Below, piece by piece: positions 38,073 to 49,697 of a DNA stretch of 64,000 nt. The translations under genes were made by a program, and so were the position numbers. The number at the start of each line of letters is the position of its first letter. The first letter of the stretch is position 1. The DNA lies in assembly GCF_022539315.1 (NCBI RefSeq), contig NC_066315.1, forward strand, positions 22,915,649 to 22,979,648, read 5' to 3'. Source of the stretch: Serinus canaria. Lineage: Eukaryota; Chordata; Aves; Passeriformes; Fringillidae. A model generated the notes under the pieces. The model was given only the letters and a program-made list of their open reading frames with translations, searched no databases and was not told where the DNA came from.

Positions 38073-39469
38073 GTCCTCTGTAGATTATAAAGTGACCTTG
38101 TTTTTTCACTCAGTTTTTCAGTTTTTGGCTTTTTGAACTCTGTAAGACAGTGGTGGAGGACAGAGGGATTGTTTGGGATTTAGGAATGATAGATTGAAAG
38201 TAGCATATGAAGAAGAAAATTCCTACCCATCAGTGAGTGTGTCTTTGGACAAGTGAGTGGATGTTCTTCCAGCAGAAGAAATAGTTTAACAATACAGACC
38301 TGTAATAAAGCCAGTCTTTCTGAGGGTGTTCCTGTCAGAAGAAAAATTGGTCTTGGGGCTTTCAGCAAGCAACTTGATTAGGGTAAAATATTCACTAGAA
38401 TTATAAAAGCCTTCTGAATCTCTCTGTGATGGCTGTCCTTCAGATCAAGGCCATGGTTTCATATTAAGTGACAGTGATTTTTCACCAAGAGAGTGGATAG
38501 CTATGGGGTTCAATTCACATTGTAATGTAGTTGTTCTGCAATAGATTCACATCTAACACATAACACATATTTGGCTTATTGTAACCATAACTCCTGGGAG
38601 CAAGTGTATTTGATGGTACAAAGTGATGTTTCCCTTCAAATACTATTTGGAGAAAAATACTATTTCAACAAAAGTTTGATTATGTAAAAATAAGGATTTA
38701 AAATGCAGGTATGGTCTTTATTTCTGTTACCAAATTATTTTTTTATTTTGTTACCAAATTCTCCTGATTTATCATGAGGCTTTATGTTAGAGATTGTTAT
38801 CAAAACTGTAGAAGGTAAAGTAAAACCTAGTTTACCCAGTAGCAAACTACTAGTGGTCTATAGTGACCACCTTTGCATCAAAAAGTTTCAGGTATATTTG
38901 GTTCTATCTTCATGATTTTCAGCGTGGTTCAAGAAAATGAGTGGTCCAGTGTATACTACTGAGCTAAAACTTGTTGGAAATGGGTCAGAGCAGCAACTGC
39001 ATTGTGGAGCAGATTGCCCCTGATTCTCAAGCTGAAATGTACCAGCTTAGCCCTGTGCCTCCATCTAATCCTCCTTCCTACTAATTAATGCAATGAAAAT
39101 ATCATCCAGAAAATTCAGCAGTTTAAACCTGTCTCTTATGTTTACACTTGCTTAATATACAATGATGTAATTTTTTTAAAAGGATAGTAAACCTTTTGAA
39201 TGTCAAACAGATTGAACTGCCAAGATGCATCAGGGTAGGCCATACAGATAATTTTGTTGTCTCCAATCTAATGTAGGTTTCCTTCATTTTTATTTAAAAA
39301 ATTACATCAGAGCATATTTTTTACATCATTATAATGAAAATAATCTTACAGCTTGGAAGAGATTTTGTAATTCTCTGCTGTTTTGTCTGTTTTGCTCCAT
39401 GAGCATTTTTCTTCTTGTTGACCTAACTGTACAAATCTGTAATGAAAAAATATTGATTGAGTCTTAGAG
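38073..39469. other. Non-coding stretch, no gene recognised
   Basis: AT-rich unique sequence with a short direct echo of GTTACCAAATT at 38727 and 38750. No exon, RNA gene or transposon end was recognised. Confidence 0.55.
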
Positions 39470-39860
39470 TAGGGGATTGCAATGTCACAATTTCACGCTC
39501 AGTTGTTGGCTAACAAGGCTCTGTGGTTTTTATTTAGAGAGGCCCAGTTGCAAAAACAAAACCAAGGAATTGTGTTAGCCCCAGCTGCCAAGGTTACAGA
39601 GCAAGCGGCTTAGAGGGCTCTGGGGTTCCAGGCGAGAGGGGAATTGTCTCTGCCCAGCATGTAAGGGATAGAGCTAGACAGACACTGTTGTGTGCAAGAT
39701 ACAGACTGACCCCAGCAATTCATAAATCCAAAAAATTACAACATTTTCTGCTTATCAGTAAATGGAATAGACACTCAGCTGTGTAATTAACCCTTTGAAG
39801 GTTCGGCCATGGTGCAGCTCTTTTGAAAGCTCTCTTTTCAATGCCTCCCTCATAACATCC
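39470..39860. promoter_or_regulatory. Candidate conserved non-coding element
   Basis: Balanced, non-repetitive sequence between AT-rich flanks. It contains several CpGs (TTCACGCTC, AAGCGGC, AGGCGAG, TTCGGCC), a GTTAGCCCCAGCTGCCAAGG segment with a CAGCTG E-box (39585-39590), and a GTAATTAACC homeodomain-like site (39783-39792). No open frame above 60 codons was noted. It is called on texture and motif content only. Confidence 0.35.
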
Positions 39861-41371
39861 TGTGGATATCTTGGGTGCCCAGGTACTACTGGCAGTCTGT
39901 TATATAGGATAAAAATACTTAAATATTTAATATATCCATTCTAAGGAGGGTTTTTCCTTGTTCTTACATTTTAGTTGTTTGTAACATATCTTTACATGTG
40001 CCACCTAAAACATTATACTTAATTTTCTAAGCTGGTATAGCTGCTTCAGGTACAGATCATGGAATATATTAAGGGAAAGTAAGCCAGATATCCATGGCTC
40101 AGTTTCAGGTAAAGCTATGATTTTAGTTGGTGGAAAACTGTTCTAAAAAGTTGTCAGCTGTCAAAGTTGCCCAAAAATTCCAAGCTTTCATTTTATCTAC
40201 GTGTAGGCTTTACATGAGGCATCAAGTTACAGGTTCCAGATAATTTTAGATGCTTAATCTCTTTATCTTTTATTGCTTTATTAGTGCTCTGTTTTAATAA
40301 TTCCCATATTGATAGAGCCCTCTGTCACTAATTCTTAAATTGTAAATACAGATTTGGAAGGCCATCAAACTCTGCCTCTGTATACCAACACAAAAATCAT
40401 TGCAGCTTTAAAAAACAGTAGGAAAACAGCAGACAGCTACTGCAGTGATGCCAAGACAAAATGAAATAGGCAGACCCATGTAACACAGTTCACATTTTGG
40501 GGGTTTTTTCTTCTTTTTTTTTTTTTCTCTCTTTTTTTTTTTCTTTTACTTTTCCTTTTTAATGGAGCTGTGTCTGACTTTACCCTCTGGGTTTTTAACA
40601 GCCTTATCAAAGTATGCCACTTCTTCTGTCTTGTCAGGCAAAGTTGCATATGGTGAGTGCATTTTTAATCCTGACCCCAGTTCCTCCCTAAAAAGAATTC
40701 CACATAATTCTTCAAAAGACCCTTGTAAGGTTTCTAGATGCGAAGTCCTTCAGTTTAAACAACAGCTGAATTGTTAACTACAGAACCAGTCAAAATATAG
40801 GAAAGCGTGAATTAGTTCCTTTAATCTATCATTGCTACATGGAGGGAAATTTGCTGGTACCTGAGCTAAAAAATACCTGTGTCCAAAGGTATTTTGAGTG
40901 AAAAAGCTCCTCTTGGTGTTTGGTTTGCCCTGGCCCCCCAGGAGCAGGTACTGTCCTCTGAATCTGCAATCCTTCTGTCTCCTGGGTATTGCATTTGTAT
41001 ATTACTAATCATAGTAAATCAAGAATATCCATTAACTTAAGCTAATATTCATCCACACACACTGTCTTCTTTTGTGGACTTTCTGAGGTTTGGTAATCTT
41101 GACTAAATTTAGTGGGCAATGTAAGCAGTATTTACTTTTTGAGACTAAAATTGATGCCTTTATTGTTAATGCACCCTAGTAGTGTATTTTCTCACACAAC
41201 TATTTAACACTCCTTCTACCTTTACCTTCATTTGATATTATCCACATGCTACTTTCCTGTAATTCCACCTTATCTAAAGATGCTGCTTTCTCTGCCATTT
41301 GGGTCCAACTCTGACATTTGAAAATATACATTTAGTGCGGCACACTTCCCCCACCTCCCCAGGGTATCTGA
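39861..41371. other. Non-coding stretch with long pyrimidine tract
   Basis: No gene recognised. The only clear feature is the pyrimidine run at 40504-40547, whose complement gives a false lysine-rich open frame on the minus strand. Confidence 0.55.
40504..40547. repeat. Pure polypyrimidine tract (T/C), 44 nt
   Basis: An uninterrupted run of T and C, mostly T with scattered C, continuing in weaker form after one A to about 40560. Long mirror-like homopyrimidine tracts can form triplex (H-DNA) structures. It is low-complexity and likely length-variable. Confidence 0.9.
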
Positions 41372-41470
41372 TCTACCATGTGTATTTGCTTGCTTGTATT
41401 TCATTATCACCTACTATTCACATTTGCATTTATAAATCATGCATGACATTCATTTGCAAATCTGCAGATA
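41372..41470 (+). repeat. Diverged short local duplication, copy A
   Basis: From 41391 the 39-base stretch starting TGCTTGTATTTCATTATCAC matches the stretch from 42046 at about 33 of 39 positions in the same orientation. After an 11-18-base gap both continue with CATTTG-AAAT-TGCAGA. A weaker TCTACC match lies upstream. It could be an old local duplication or two copies of an unnamed repeat. Confidence 0.6.
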
Positions 41471-42028
41471 TGGGATATTCTTCTGCAATATCCCACACTG
41501 TAGTTAATATCCTTCAATATAAAATAAGCTACTCTTTTATTGCATTGCTTAATATCACATATGAGATTTTGAGGGTGTGAGGTTTTTTCTGTTTTAGAAG
41601 GCTTGCCAAACTGTATGAATTTTTTTAAGATCATTCTTAGGGATTGGGAAAAAAATGGCCCTATTTATCACAGTAAATTCTTGGCATATTCTGCTTTTAA
41701 AAGTAAAACTACTTTAAAAAGGTATACATAGCAGAAGTTCTTATGCCCACAGACATTTCCATTTGTTTCATACTTGTGTCACTTAAAATCAGATGAAAGA
41801 ATTTTAGAAAATACCTATTTGGAATTATGACCTAAGTCATTACTGATATTTTTTCAGGTCAAGTTCAAACCTTTTTGCAAAATTTTTCAAGCTCTGGAAT
41901 GCATTGCTTGCCCTATCAGATATACAGCTATCTAGTTAGCTGAGCAGAAACACCAGGCAGTATGTTATTTCTGATCCTGTGTTGCAGAGCATATTGTTTT
42001 CCTTTTAATTAAATTGTTCCTTGGTGTT

Positions 42029-42107
42029 CTACCCTTCAGATTGTGTGCTTGCATTTCATTATCACTTCTTATTCAAACTTGCATCTCATTTGAAATTTGC
42101 AGACCTG
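42029..42107 (+). repeat. Diverged short local duplication, copy B
   Basis: Partner of the block at 41372, offset 655 bp in its core. It lacks the internal segment around 41430-41447 present in copy A. There is no coding content. Confidence 0.6.
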
Positions 42108-45100
42108 GCAGGTTTTTCCCTATCTTTGTTATAAATTATTACTTCATTTCCCATCTCATCTGTTAAGAGTGCAGCCTATTTTTAATGGTGTTTTCTCATG
42201 TGTAATATTTCTCCAGCTCTGGAGTCAGTCAACTTCGACTTCATTTCCCCCCACAAACCTTGCTAGATCTCCATGATTTTATTACTTTTGATTTACTTTC
42301 CTTATGTGGCTTCCATCCTGATTTGCTGTTTTCCTCCTGCTGCCATAGAGCACTTCTGTTAAAAACTCCTCCTTCTGGTTCAAAATAAATGAAAAGGAAG
42401 GAAGTAATATGAGATTTATGGAGTGAAAAGTACACTGGTTTGTTTAAGAGGGGGCAAAAGTGTAGTTGGTTCCTGTCAGCAAAGAAAGAAGCTTCTAGCA
42501 CATAGTAATTTTTTATTTTATCCACTCTGAAAAGGCTAAGAAATCTGTACAGCTTGCAGCAATCTGTACAGCTTGTAACCAAACTAGGTACAATATACTC
42601 AGCTTCCTATTAAATAATAATTATTAATCTGCTTACAGTATGTTAAAGTAACTATCAGTCTCTGTCAGTCTACCACTCAGCTTCATAGTGAATTGCTTTG
42701 ATATTTGGATTATTTGGTTTGTTCCCCATTTGTCTGAGAATGAGAATAAAGTTGGTCCCATTTTTTTCCTCTCAATCCTGCCCTTCATTCCCACTATGTG
42801 TGTTTATGAGATGCTTAAAATTACCCATGGAGAGGCAGAGGGAACAGCTGAAACCAAGACTCTGGATAGAAGCTGCAGGAATTTCAGAAGGAGTCCCTGA
42901 GTAGTGTTTCACTCTTCAAATGATGTTTCTTTATCAAGACTGTAACTGTGTCACAGAAAACTATTCTTATGTTTTACACTCTGGCTTTGCCAGTTCTGAA
43001 AGCCAGCTGTGAAGTGTACATCTTGAATGCACACCCATGTGCACATGCTTTACATACTCATTCTGAATTTACCACGCTGTTTTTACAGCCCCACTGCAGG
43101 CCTCTATGGAAAGACCACCTCTGGAGCTGGATGCAATGGAGAGGGCTGGATATGGGCTGCATGTGTCCATTTAGCCCTCATTTGGCATTGCTCTTGGTGG
43201 CTGGAGCTGCCCTGAAGCCCCTGATGGAGCCTGAACCTCTCTTGCTGCTCAGACAGAAATGTGAATGGAAGCAGGTTTCATTCAGCATTGCCATGAATGG
43301 CAGCACTGCTGAAGCCAGTGCCATGGGTAGAGCACAGGGCTGGCATCTTCACAGAGAAAGCTTTACTAGCCAGACAAGAAGTGTATGGTGGAGAGAGTGA
43401 TCCTGCTGCTGTTGAACTCAGAGAAGGAGTCAAATCCTCAGGCAGAGGAGTCTGTGCCAAATGTTATCTGCCTGTACACCAAGGATCTGTCCTCCATGGG
43501 ATCACCTACAGAGCCTTGGAGGCAGATTGGCTGATAGGTGGGAGGTGAGGAGAAATTATGGGTTTGCAGCTATGTAGACCAACCAGCCATTCTTCATTTC
43601 CCACAGGGTGGAAAGTAGGAGGAGGCTCTTGTCTCCAGAGCAGTGTGATCCTCAGCTGTGCCAGTTTCTATGTTTGTCACCCAGAGTGAGAGCAGTCTTG
43701 TATAACTCTGGTCATACCGGCTCAGTCCTCTTTTATTTGACTTACTATTCAGTTATTAGAAGTTTTCAGGTTAAAAAAATATTTTGGAGAGAGGAGTCTT
43801 CATCAGGTCTTTAAGCAGCACAGGAATTCAACATGAAAGATTTCATAAAATGTCACATATAGGAGATGATAAAGTTTTAACCTAAAACCAGAAAAAGGCA
43901 TGTGATAGAAATATTTGTTGTAGCAAACACATGCAATTTAAAAATTACAAAAGATATGGATAAAACCTGTCTGTGTAGAACCAGATTGTAAAGATGATAA
44001 ACATTTACACACATACCTCAGGACTGACAATGGCAATCACATTTCTTATCAATGTCCTTATCCATTTAAGGAAAATGCCTGCATATGGTGTTAAAGTCTG
44101 TGAACACTTTATTAAATATACAGCAAACATTATATGTTGGCAATGGAAACCACATATTTAGGCTTGTGGTTTGAATTATGGTTCCAGTGCAACACTGATC
44201 TTGCAGGTCGTTTGGCTATGGAGATTGTCCTCTCAAATGAAAAACAGCACCATTTGTTGACAAATATTATCTGGCACCTTTACATTGCTGTTAACTGAAA
44301 ACATAAATGCTTGCTCAGGTGTCAGGTTCACTGAAAGATGTAGACTAACATTATGGATGATATCACAAGAGGAAATAAATAGGAATTTAGGACTCTTTCT
44401 CAGTTTTTCAAGTATTTTTCCCATCATGAAGCATCTGGAATTAAACAGGGGAGTTTCCCTTCATCATTTAGTCTCTACTACAGTAACTGGGAGGAGCATG
44501 GGCATGATGAGAATTTAACATGATCTGTCATCTAGAGCTATCTTTAACTCAGACTCTTCCATATATAGGAACATTTGCCTCAAGCACTCTCATCCTAGTG
44601 TCCTCATAAGTGAGAGTATTTCTTGTTGTGGGAGGAGAGGAGGTATAATGGGAGAAAATATGCATAAAAAGCTGCTTTCTCAGCTTTGCCATATAAGTAG
44701 AAGAATTGACTTAAGCTTTGTACATTGCTTCCAAGCCTTGACTCTGTCTTCAGCTTTCAGTATTTCACATTCCTGAGAATGGCTAAGCATGCAGACATCT
44801 CTGCATGTGGTTCTCTTCCAGCACCCCTGGCTGGGGAGGTGCAGTTTGAGTCACCTACCTACACTGGAAACCATCAGCCAGCTAGACAAACAATGAAAGC
44901 ACTTTATAGCATCTGAGATAGTCAAAGGCAATAACTGGGCATCTTGAGATTTGTAACACACTACTGGAAACGTTTAATTACTATTGACAGATATTTTTCT
45001 TTCTGATGATGGATTTAGAGGCTGTCACAGACGACCAGAACAGTTTTCCTTGTTTGTATAGTGCTGTAAGATTTTTATCTACTATGGTAAATACACGTTC

Positions 45101-46460
45101 TTTTCATAAAGTATTGTGTTTTAATGCCAAAAAATGCAATTTTTAGGACACAAATTGATGTTGAATCAAATCACAGGATTAGATATTGATTAGTCGTTAT
45201 TGCCAAGGTGTTCATGAAGTCCAGCTCCAAAAGTATCAAAATTAAGGATTAGTAGGAAAATGCATACAATTAAACATGAAATTTAATGTAAAACTACCTG
45301 TAGATAACTACACTACAACTTTAAAATAATGTTCTAGGCTTAAGAACTACATTTCTCAAAAAATTTCTGAGTGAGCTCACAGGACAGGTAGATTATCCTG
45401 AGTATTCCCAGGATCTCAAGGTTGGCTGCCTCCCAAACTGGAGTTTTTAAGGTTACTACAAACATGAAAACATCCATATCTAGGCAGACTGAAAGTCCAT
45501 CAAGATTAATGCTTTGTCCCTAACATTTGCCATTGGCAAGTGGTAGGGAAAGGAGCAGAGGAGAGCACAAATACATAATACTGTGTTTTCAGTCTGCCTC
45601 ACAAAAAATCTTTGGTGTAGAAACGACCAAGGATTGAATCTGGAGATTTTTGGATCACATAACCATTCTCACATCCTCTACCAAACCAATCTGTTTCTAT
45701 TTTTTGCCTTCCTCTGACCCACTTAACACTCTGGGCTAAGCTTTTCCCCAGTACTTCCAATTCTGTAGGAAAAAAACCCGTTTTTGAGAATAAAACCATT
45801 TGTGGATCATTTTTCAAAAAAAATATTTAGGATAGTAGCATTAACCGACAGTACCAAGTTTCATACTTATGATAGTTGTAGGGCATGTCTCTGAAAACAC
45901 CTGAACTTTCATTTGAAATAGTGACATTTTCTGTCTGATCTGAATAATTACCATTTTCTGATGCTTTTTTGTCCATGTTAAACAAGAGAAAAGAAGTTCC
46001 TCTGGGCACCCTATTTCCTGTGCTAAAAGAAAACAAGCAAAAGTTGTAAAACATGCCAAACCTTTTCTCAGTGTGGTCCTGCCTGGTGATCCGTGACTTG
46101 GGGAGTGAAAAAGAAAACAAAGGCAAAATGTACATCAACCTGTCACTGCTGCATGTACAATGAAGAGAATATTTTTATTTAAAAGACAGCAGCTGAGCAG
46201 CAGTTATTTAATCCATGCTGCTTGAGGGATGGTGGGGGAACGGGTATTTTTGTGAACTCTCTTCAATGACTCCTGTGCAGCTTCATGGCCATGGCTCCAG
46301 CAGAAACCAGAACTATAATAACAACATTGCAATAGGCCAGAGTTATGTTGCAAGCATTTTCAGAGTTAGACTTCACAGTCACATCCAGTTTGATTGCTTC
46401 CAGACCTAAGACATTAAGCTTGTTCGAAAAAAAATCATTAAAAAACACAGCCCCTCAAAA
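42108..46460. other. Non-coding stretch, no gene recognised
   Basis: Contains a 150-codon open frame (42948-43400) without recognisable domains. Its GC-richer sequence (43080-43520) is the least AT-rich part of this stretch. A 19-bp imperfect tandem repeat lies at 42542-42579. No splice-bounded exon could be argued convincingly. Confidence 0.5.
42542..42579. repeat. Two-unit 19-bp tandem repeat
   Basis: The unit AATCTGTACAGCTTGCAGC (42542-42560) is followed at once by a second copy (42561-42579) with differences only near its end. It is a small local tandem duplication. Confidence 0.85.
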
Positions 46461-46469
46461 AATCCTTTA

Positions 46470-46550
46470 TCTGGCTGAAAAGAACTTTAACGTTGAATAG
46501 CATGATGAATTTGCATTCTATAGACTTTAATTAAACAGTCCATTTTTTTG
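46470..46550. promoter_or_regulatory. Candidate conserved element with octamer and TTAATTAA
   Basis: A perfect POU octamer ATTTGCAT (46509-46516) stands 11 bp before a TTAATTAA homeodomain-type site (46528-46535), with AACGTT just upstream. The compact arrangement suggests a regulatory site, but the AT-rich context makes chance plausible. Confidence 0.25.
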
Positions 46551-49500
46551 CAAGTATTATTCCTGTTGCTGTCATCAGCATTTGTTTTGTAACAGTGCAA
46601 AAGGGACAGTGAACTGTGCTAAGAAATCCTCTTCTCCTGGAACTGAGTGCAGAGATGTGTGCACACACCTAGAGGATGTACTTAGCCTTCAGATAATCTG
46701 TTGCATTTATACAATTTAGCCTCCCTAAAGTGTATGGGTGAAAATAGAAACGTGCTTTTGTTTGTATACTCGGGAAAAAGCTAATTATATGTGTAAGTGA
46801 AGTGTAAATATTAAATATTTGGTCACATGGCATTGCACTGCTGTCTTTGCATAACCTACTTTTTTGGTTGCTTTGCCATTTGCAAATTACAGAACCATCC
46901 CTGTTTGTGATGGTAACATCTCTAGCCCTGAACTGACTGACCAAGCAGCATCAACTCCAATGCAGAAGAAAATGAAGTAACTCTCAAATAATCTAAAGGC
47001 ACAAATGTTGAGAGTGTTTTGTTGGGTTTTTCTAAGGATGGCAACTTGAGTCCACCCATACTAATACTTCCTACCCATATAGCTGAAAGCAAACGATGAG
47101 CCCATTTCAAAGTGTGGAAATTCCACTTACTAATTGCTTGTTCTTGACAACGTGAAGTGTTTGACCTCGGCTCTGAGGTATTTCTGCACAGACAGAATTG
47201 CCATGTCTGGTCCCAGACTGAATTATTTAGAAGCCATGTCTCAAGCTGTCAGCCCGCAGAGCAGCTCTGTCACTGCAAGACTTTCTTTTCCTTCCTAACT
47301 CTCCCAGACATGCAGCAGGATTTCTTACCAAATCAGAAGAGCAGGTAAGGAAACCAGTGGGAAGCAGAAGATGAGAATGCAAAGAGTAACAAAAAAAAGA
47401 AGGGAAACATGAAGACTCTGGTTCTTTGTTATTGTTTAGGATTGTCGAAGGATGTTTCAAAAAGATTTGTACATATGTGCAAATATGATCAACATTTTTA
47501 GAAAGAATATAGAATCAAAGGTTTAGCATTTTCTTTATGTAATCAATATATTTAGAATTTTTCCAAATCCACAGCTATTCATTTGTTAAAAACACATAAG
47601 AAGCACAAAGAATTTTTCCCATGTATTAAAAAGATTATGATTGCTGTGAAAATATTTTACTACCTGCCTAAATAATTGCAAATACTGTAAAGGGAAGGAA
47701 AGACTATTTTGCAGTTGGAAATTATTTTGTTAATATCTGTACCTCTGTTTTGAAAGCCTGAATATGCTTCTCCTAAGGATCTAAGTAGGCCTGGCCTATA
47801 TGTACATAAGTATATAATTTAGTTTTATTTATTTTGAAATTAAACAAGTGCATAAATTCCAGGCTCAGGTGGAGATTTCTAATCAGCAATTCTCTCTGTA
47901 ATTTTAGAAAAGAAATTATGGGAGCTTTGTGTAAGAAAACAATGTGCCAAGTAATGAAATCATTATGAGCTAATTGCAAGTTAACTACTCTAAGCTAGCT
48001 CCAGGTTGCCTTACTCCTCTAATATGGGTCAGTAATTATACGTGAAATCCTGTTACCAGCATAACCTAATAATTATAACCAGGATGTTTCTAACATAGAA
48101 TTATTGAAGAGTTCTCAATTTTCCAGTTCTGTAGCCTAAAATGGGAGCTTTGTACAGGGCTGTGCTCTGAATCATCACTCTGGTCACTTGAAAAGTGGAG
48201 CTTGTAGTGGTGCGTGTTGTTAATTACAGCATTTTGGATGTAATTATCATGCTTACAGGATGACTCTTGGGGCCCACTGGCCTGCATGTATTGATTTTCT
48301 AGCTGGTTGACCTATCAAGTGGAAAAGTGGTTGTGCCTCAGAAAATAAGGGAAAGAGTCATCTGTCATGTGCCCAGTAATGTTGCAGAAGAAACTGTGGA
48401 AGTTGGGAACTCAGATATGCAGACTTAGGGCTGTCTGTGTGTCACTTCTTCTCAGCTCCTGCTGTGCTCTGCAAGCTGTAGGAAACTGATCTCTAACCTG
48501 TGAATAATGCGAGAAGAAGGAACTGATGGGAGAAAAATATGTACTGTACCATGGTTTTGCAGTAGAGTACGTGGCAAATAGGATTTCAAAGTTAAATGGG
48601 TGACAGAATTTCTCATAATTCTGGTGAAAAATTCTTTTTCAGATATGTTTTTCTAATGACTCTTTGCCCCTTCCATTTTGTCAGGAACTTTTCTTTCCTT
48701 CGAAAGATCAGTCCTTAGGATTAATTTTTTTTTACAAAGATAAAGCTGTGGTCCTATTCTTACAAGAAAATAAGATAGCATTTGGAGATTAATTTTTTTT
48801 CTCCAAGACTGTGGCTCAGAAGAGCAATCACAGGGCTGAAAGCCATGGGAAACTTTCCACTTTTTCATATGTCTGCCACCAACTCTCCTTAATCTTTTTC
48901 ATCTATTCAGACATGCACAAAAATAATTCACTAAAGACTGAGAAACCATTTGTAAAGCAGGTGAAGTATTATTTGATGGGTAGACTAAGACAGGCAGCCC
49001 TCGTGTTATCCTCTCTGATCATAAGTACGTCACTTAAGGCAGTGGGTGCCTTGCTGTTCCCACTTGTGGGAGGGAGGAGATTGGTGCTTGGGCAGCAATA
49101 TTCATGTAGAAAACAGCAGAGACAGCAGGGCCAGAGTCTGGGACAGACCCAGGTCAGCAGCAGTGAAGCTGAGAAGAGACCTTGGCACTGTCAGGGATAT
49201 TCATCTGTCTTTATTCTTCAGTCTTGGCAACTCTTGCCTGTCCAGTGTAAGGGGAAGCTTTTCCCAGGAAAGCAGGAAGAAATAGTCCTGCATCAAAGAT
49301 TTTTTGCTTAAAATTAAAGAAAATTGGAGAAATCCAAAGAGACAAAGCCCTTTCACACTGAGCTCTGGTGGCTCAGAAGCCTCTCAGCAGCTCAGGTGTA
49401 TTTGGGCCAGTGGTTAAGAAGAGAGGGCTTCAGTGTGGGAAGAGCTGAAGTGGAGGGGGATGCCTTCAAGTGAATGTGTGTGTCCAGGAAGATTGGGTAA

Positions 49501-49684
49501 TGACTGGGTTAGGGCAGGATGGTAATTGGCTGTGAAAAATAACTGCAAATGCATGTGTAAGTGAATGCCAGGCATGAAGGGTTTTGTGAGGAAGAGATTA
49601 AAGGGCTTACTGTGCAAGTGGGTGTTGGTGTTTATGGTAAGGAGAAAGGGAGGTTTGTAATTTACTTGTGCTTAAGGTAGTAAC

Positions 49685-49697
49685 TTTTTTTTTTTTT
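49685..49697. repeat. T13 homopolymer
   Basis: A run of T residues with no recognisable retrocopy beside it. It is called as a simple repeat. Confidence 0.85.

Noticed and set aside
42948..43400. 150-codon open frame in a GC-richer patch
   Set aside because: Tryptophan- and histidine-rich random-looking product without domains; no convincing splice or conservation evidence by reading.
48811..49311. 166-codon open frame, the longest of the window
   Set aside because: No domain, signal peptide or family resemblance; overlaps another open frame in a second frame (49046-49285); length is within chance expectation for 64 kb scanned in six frames.
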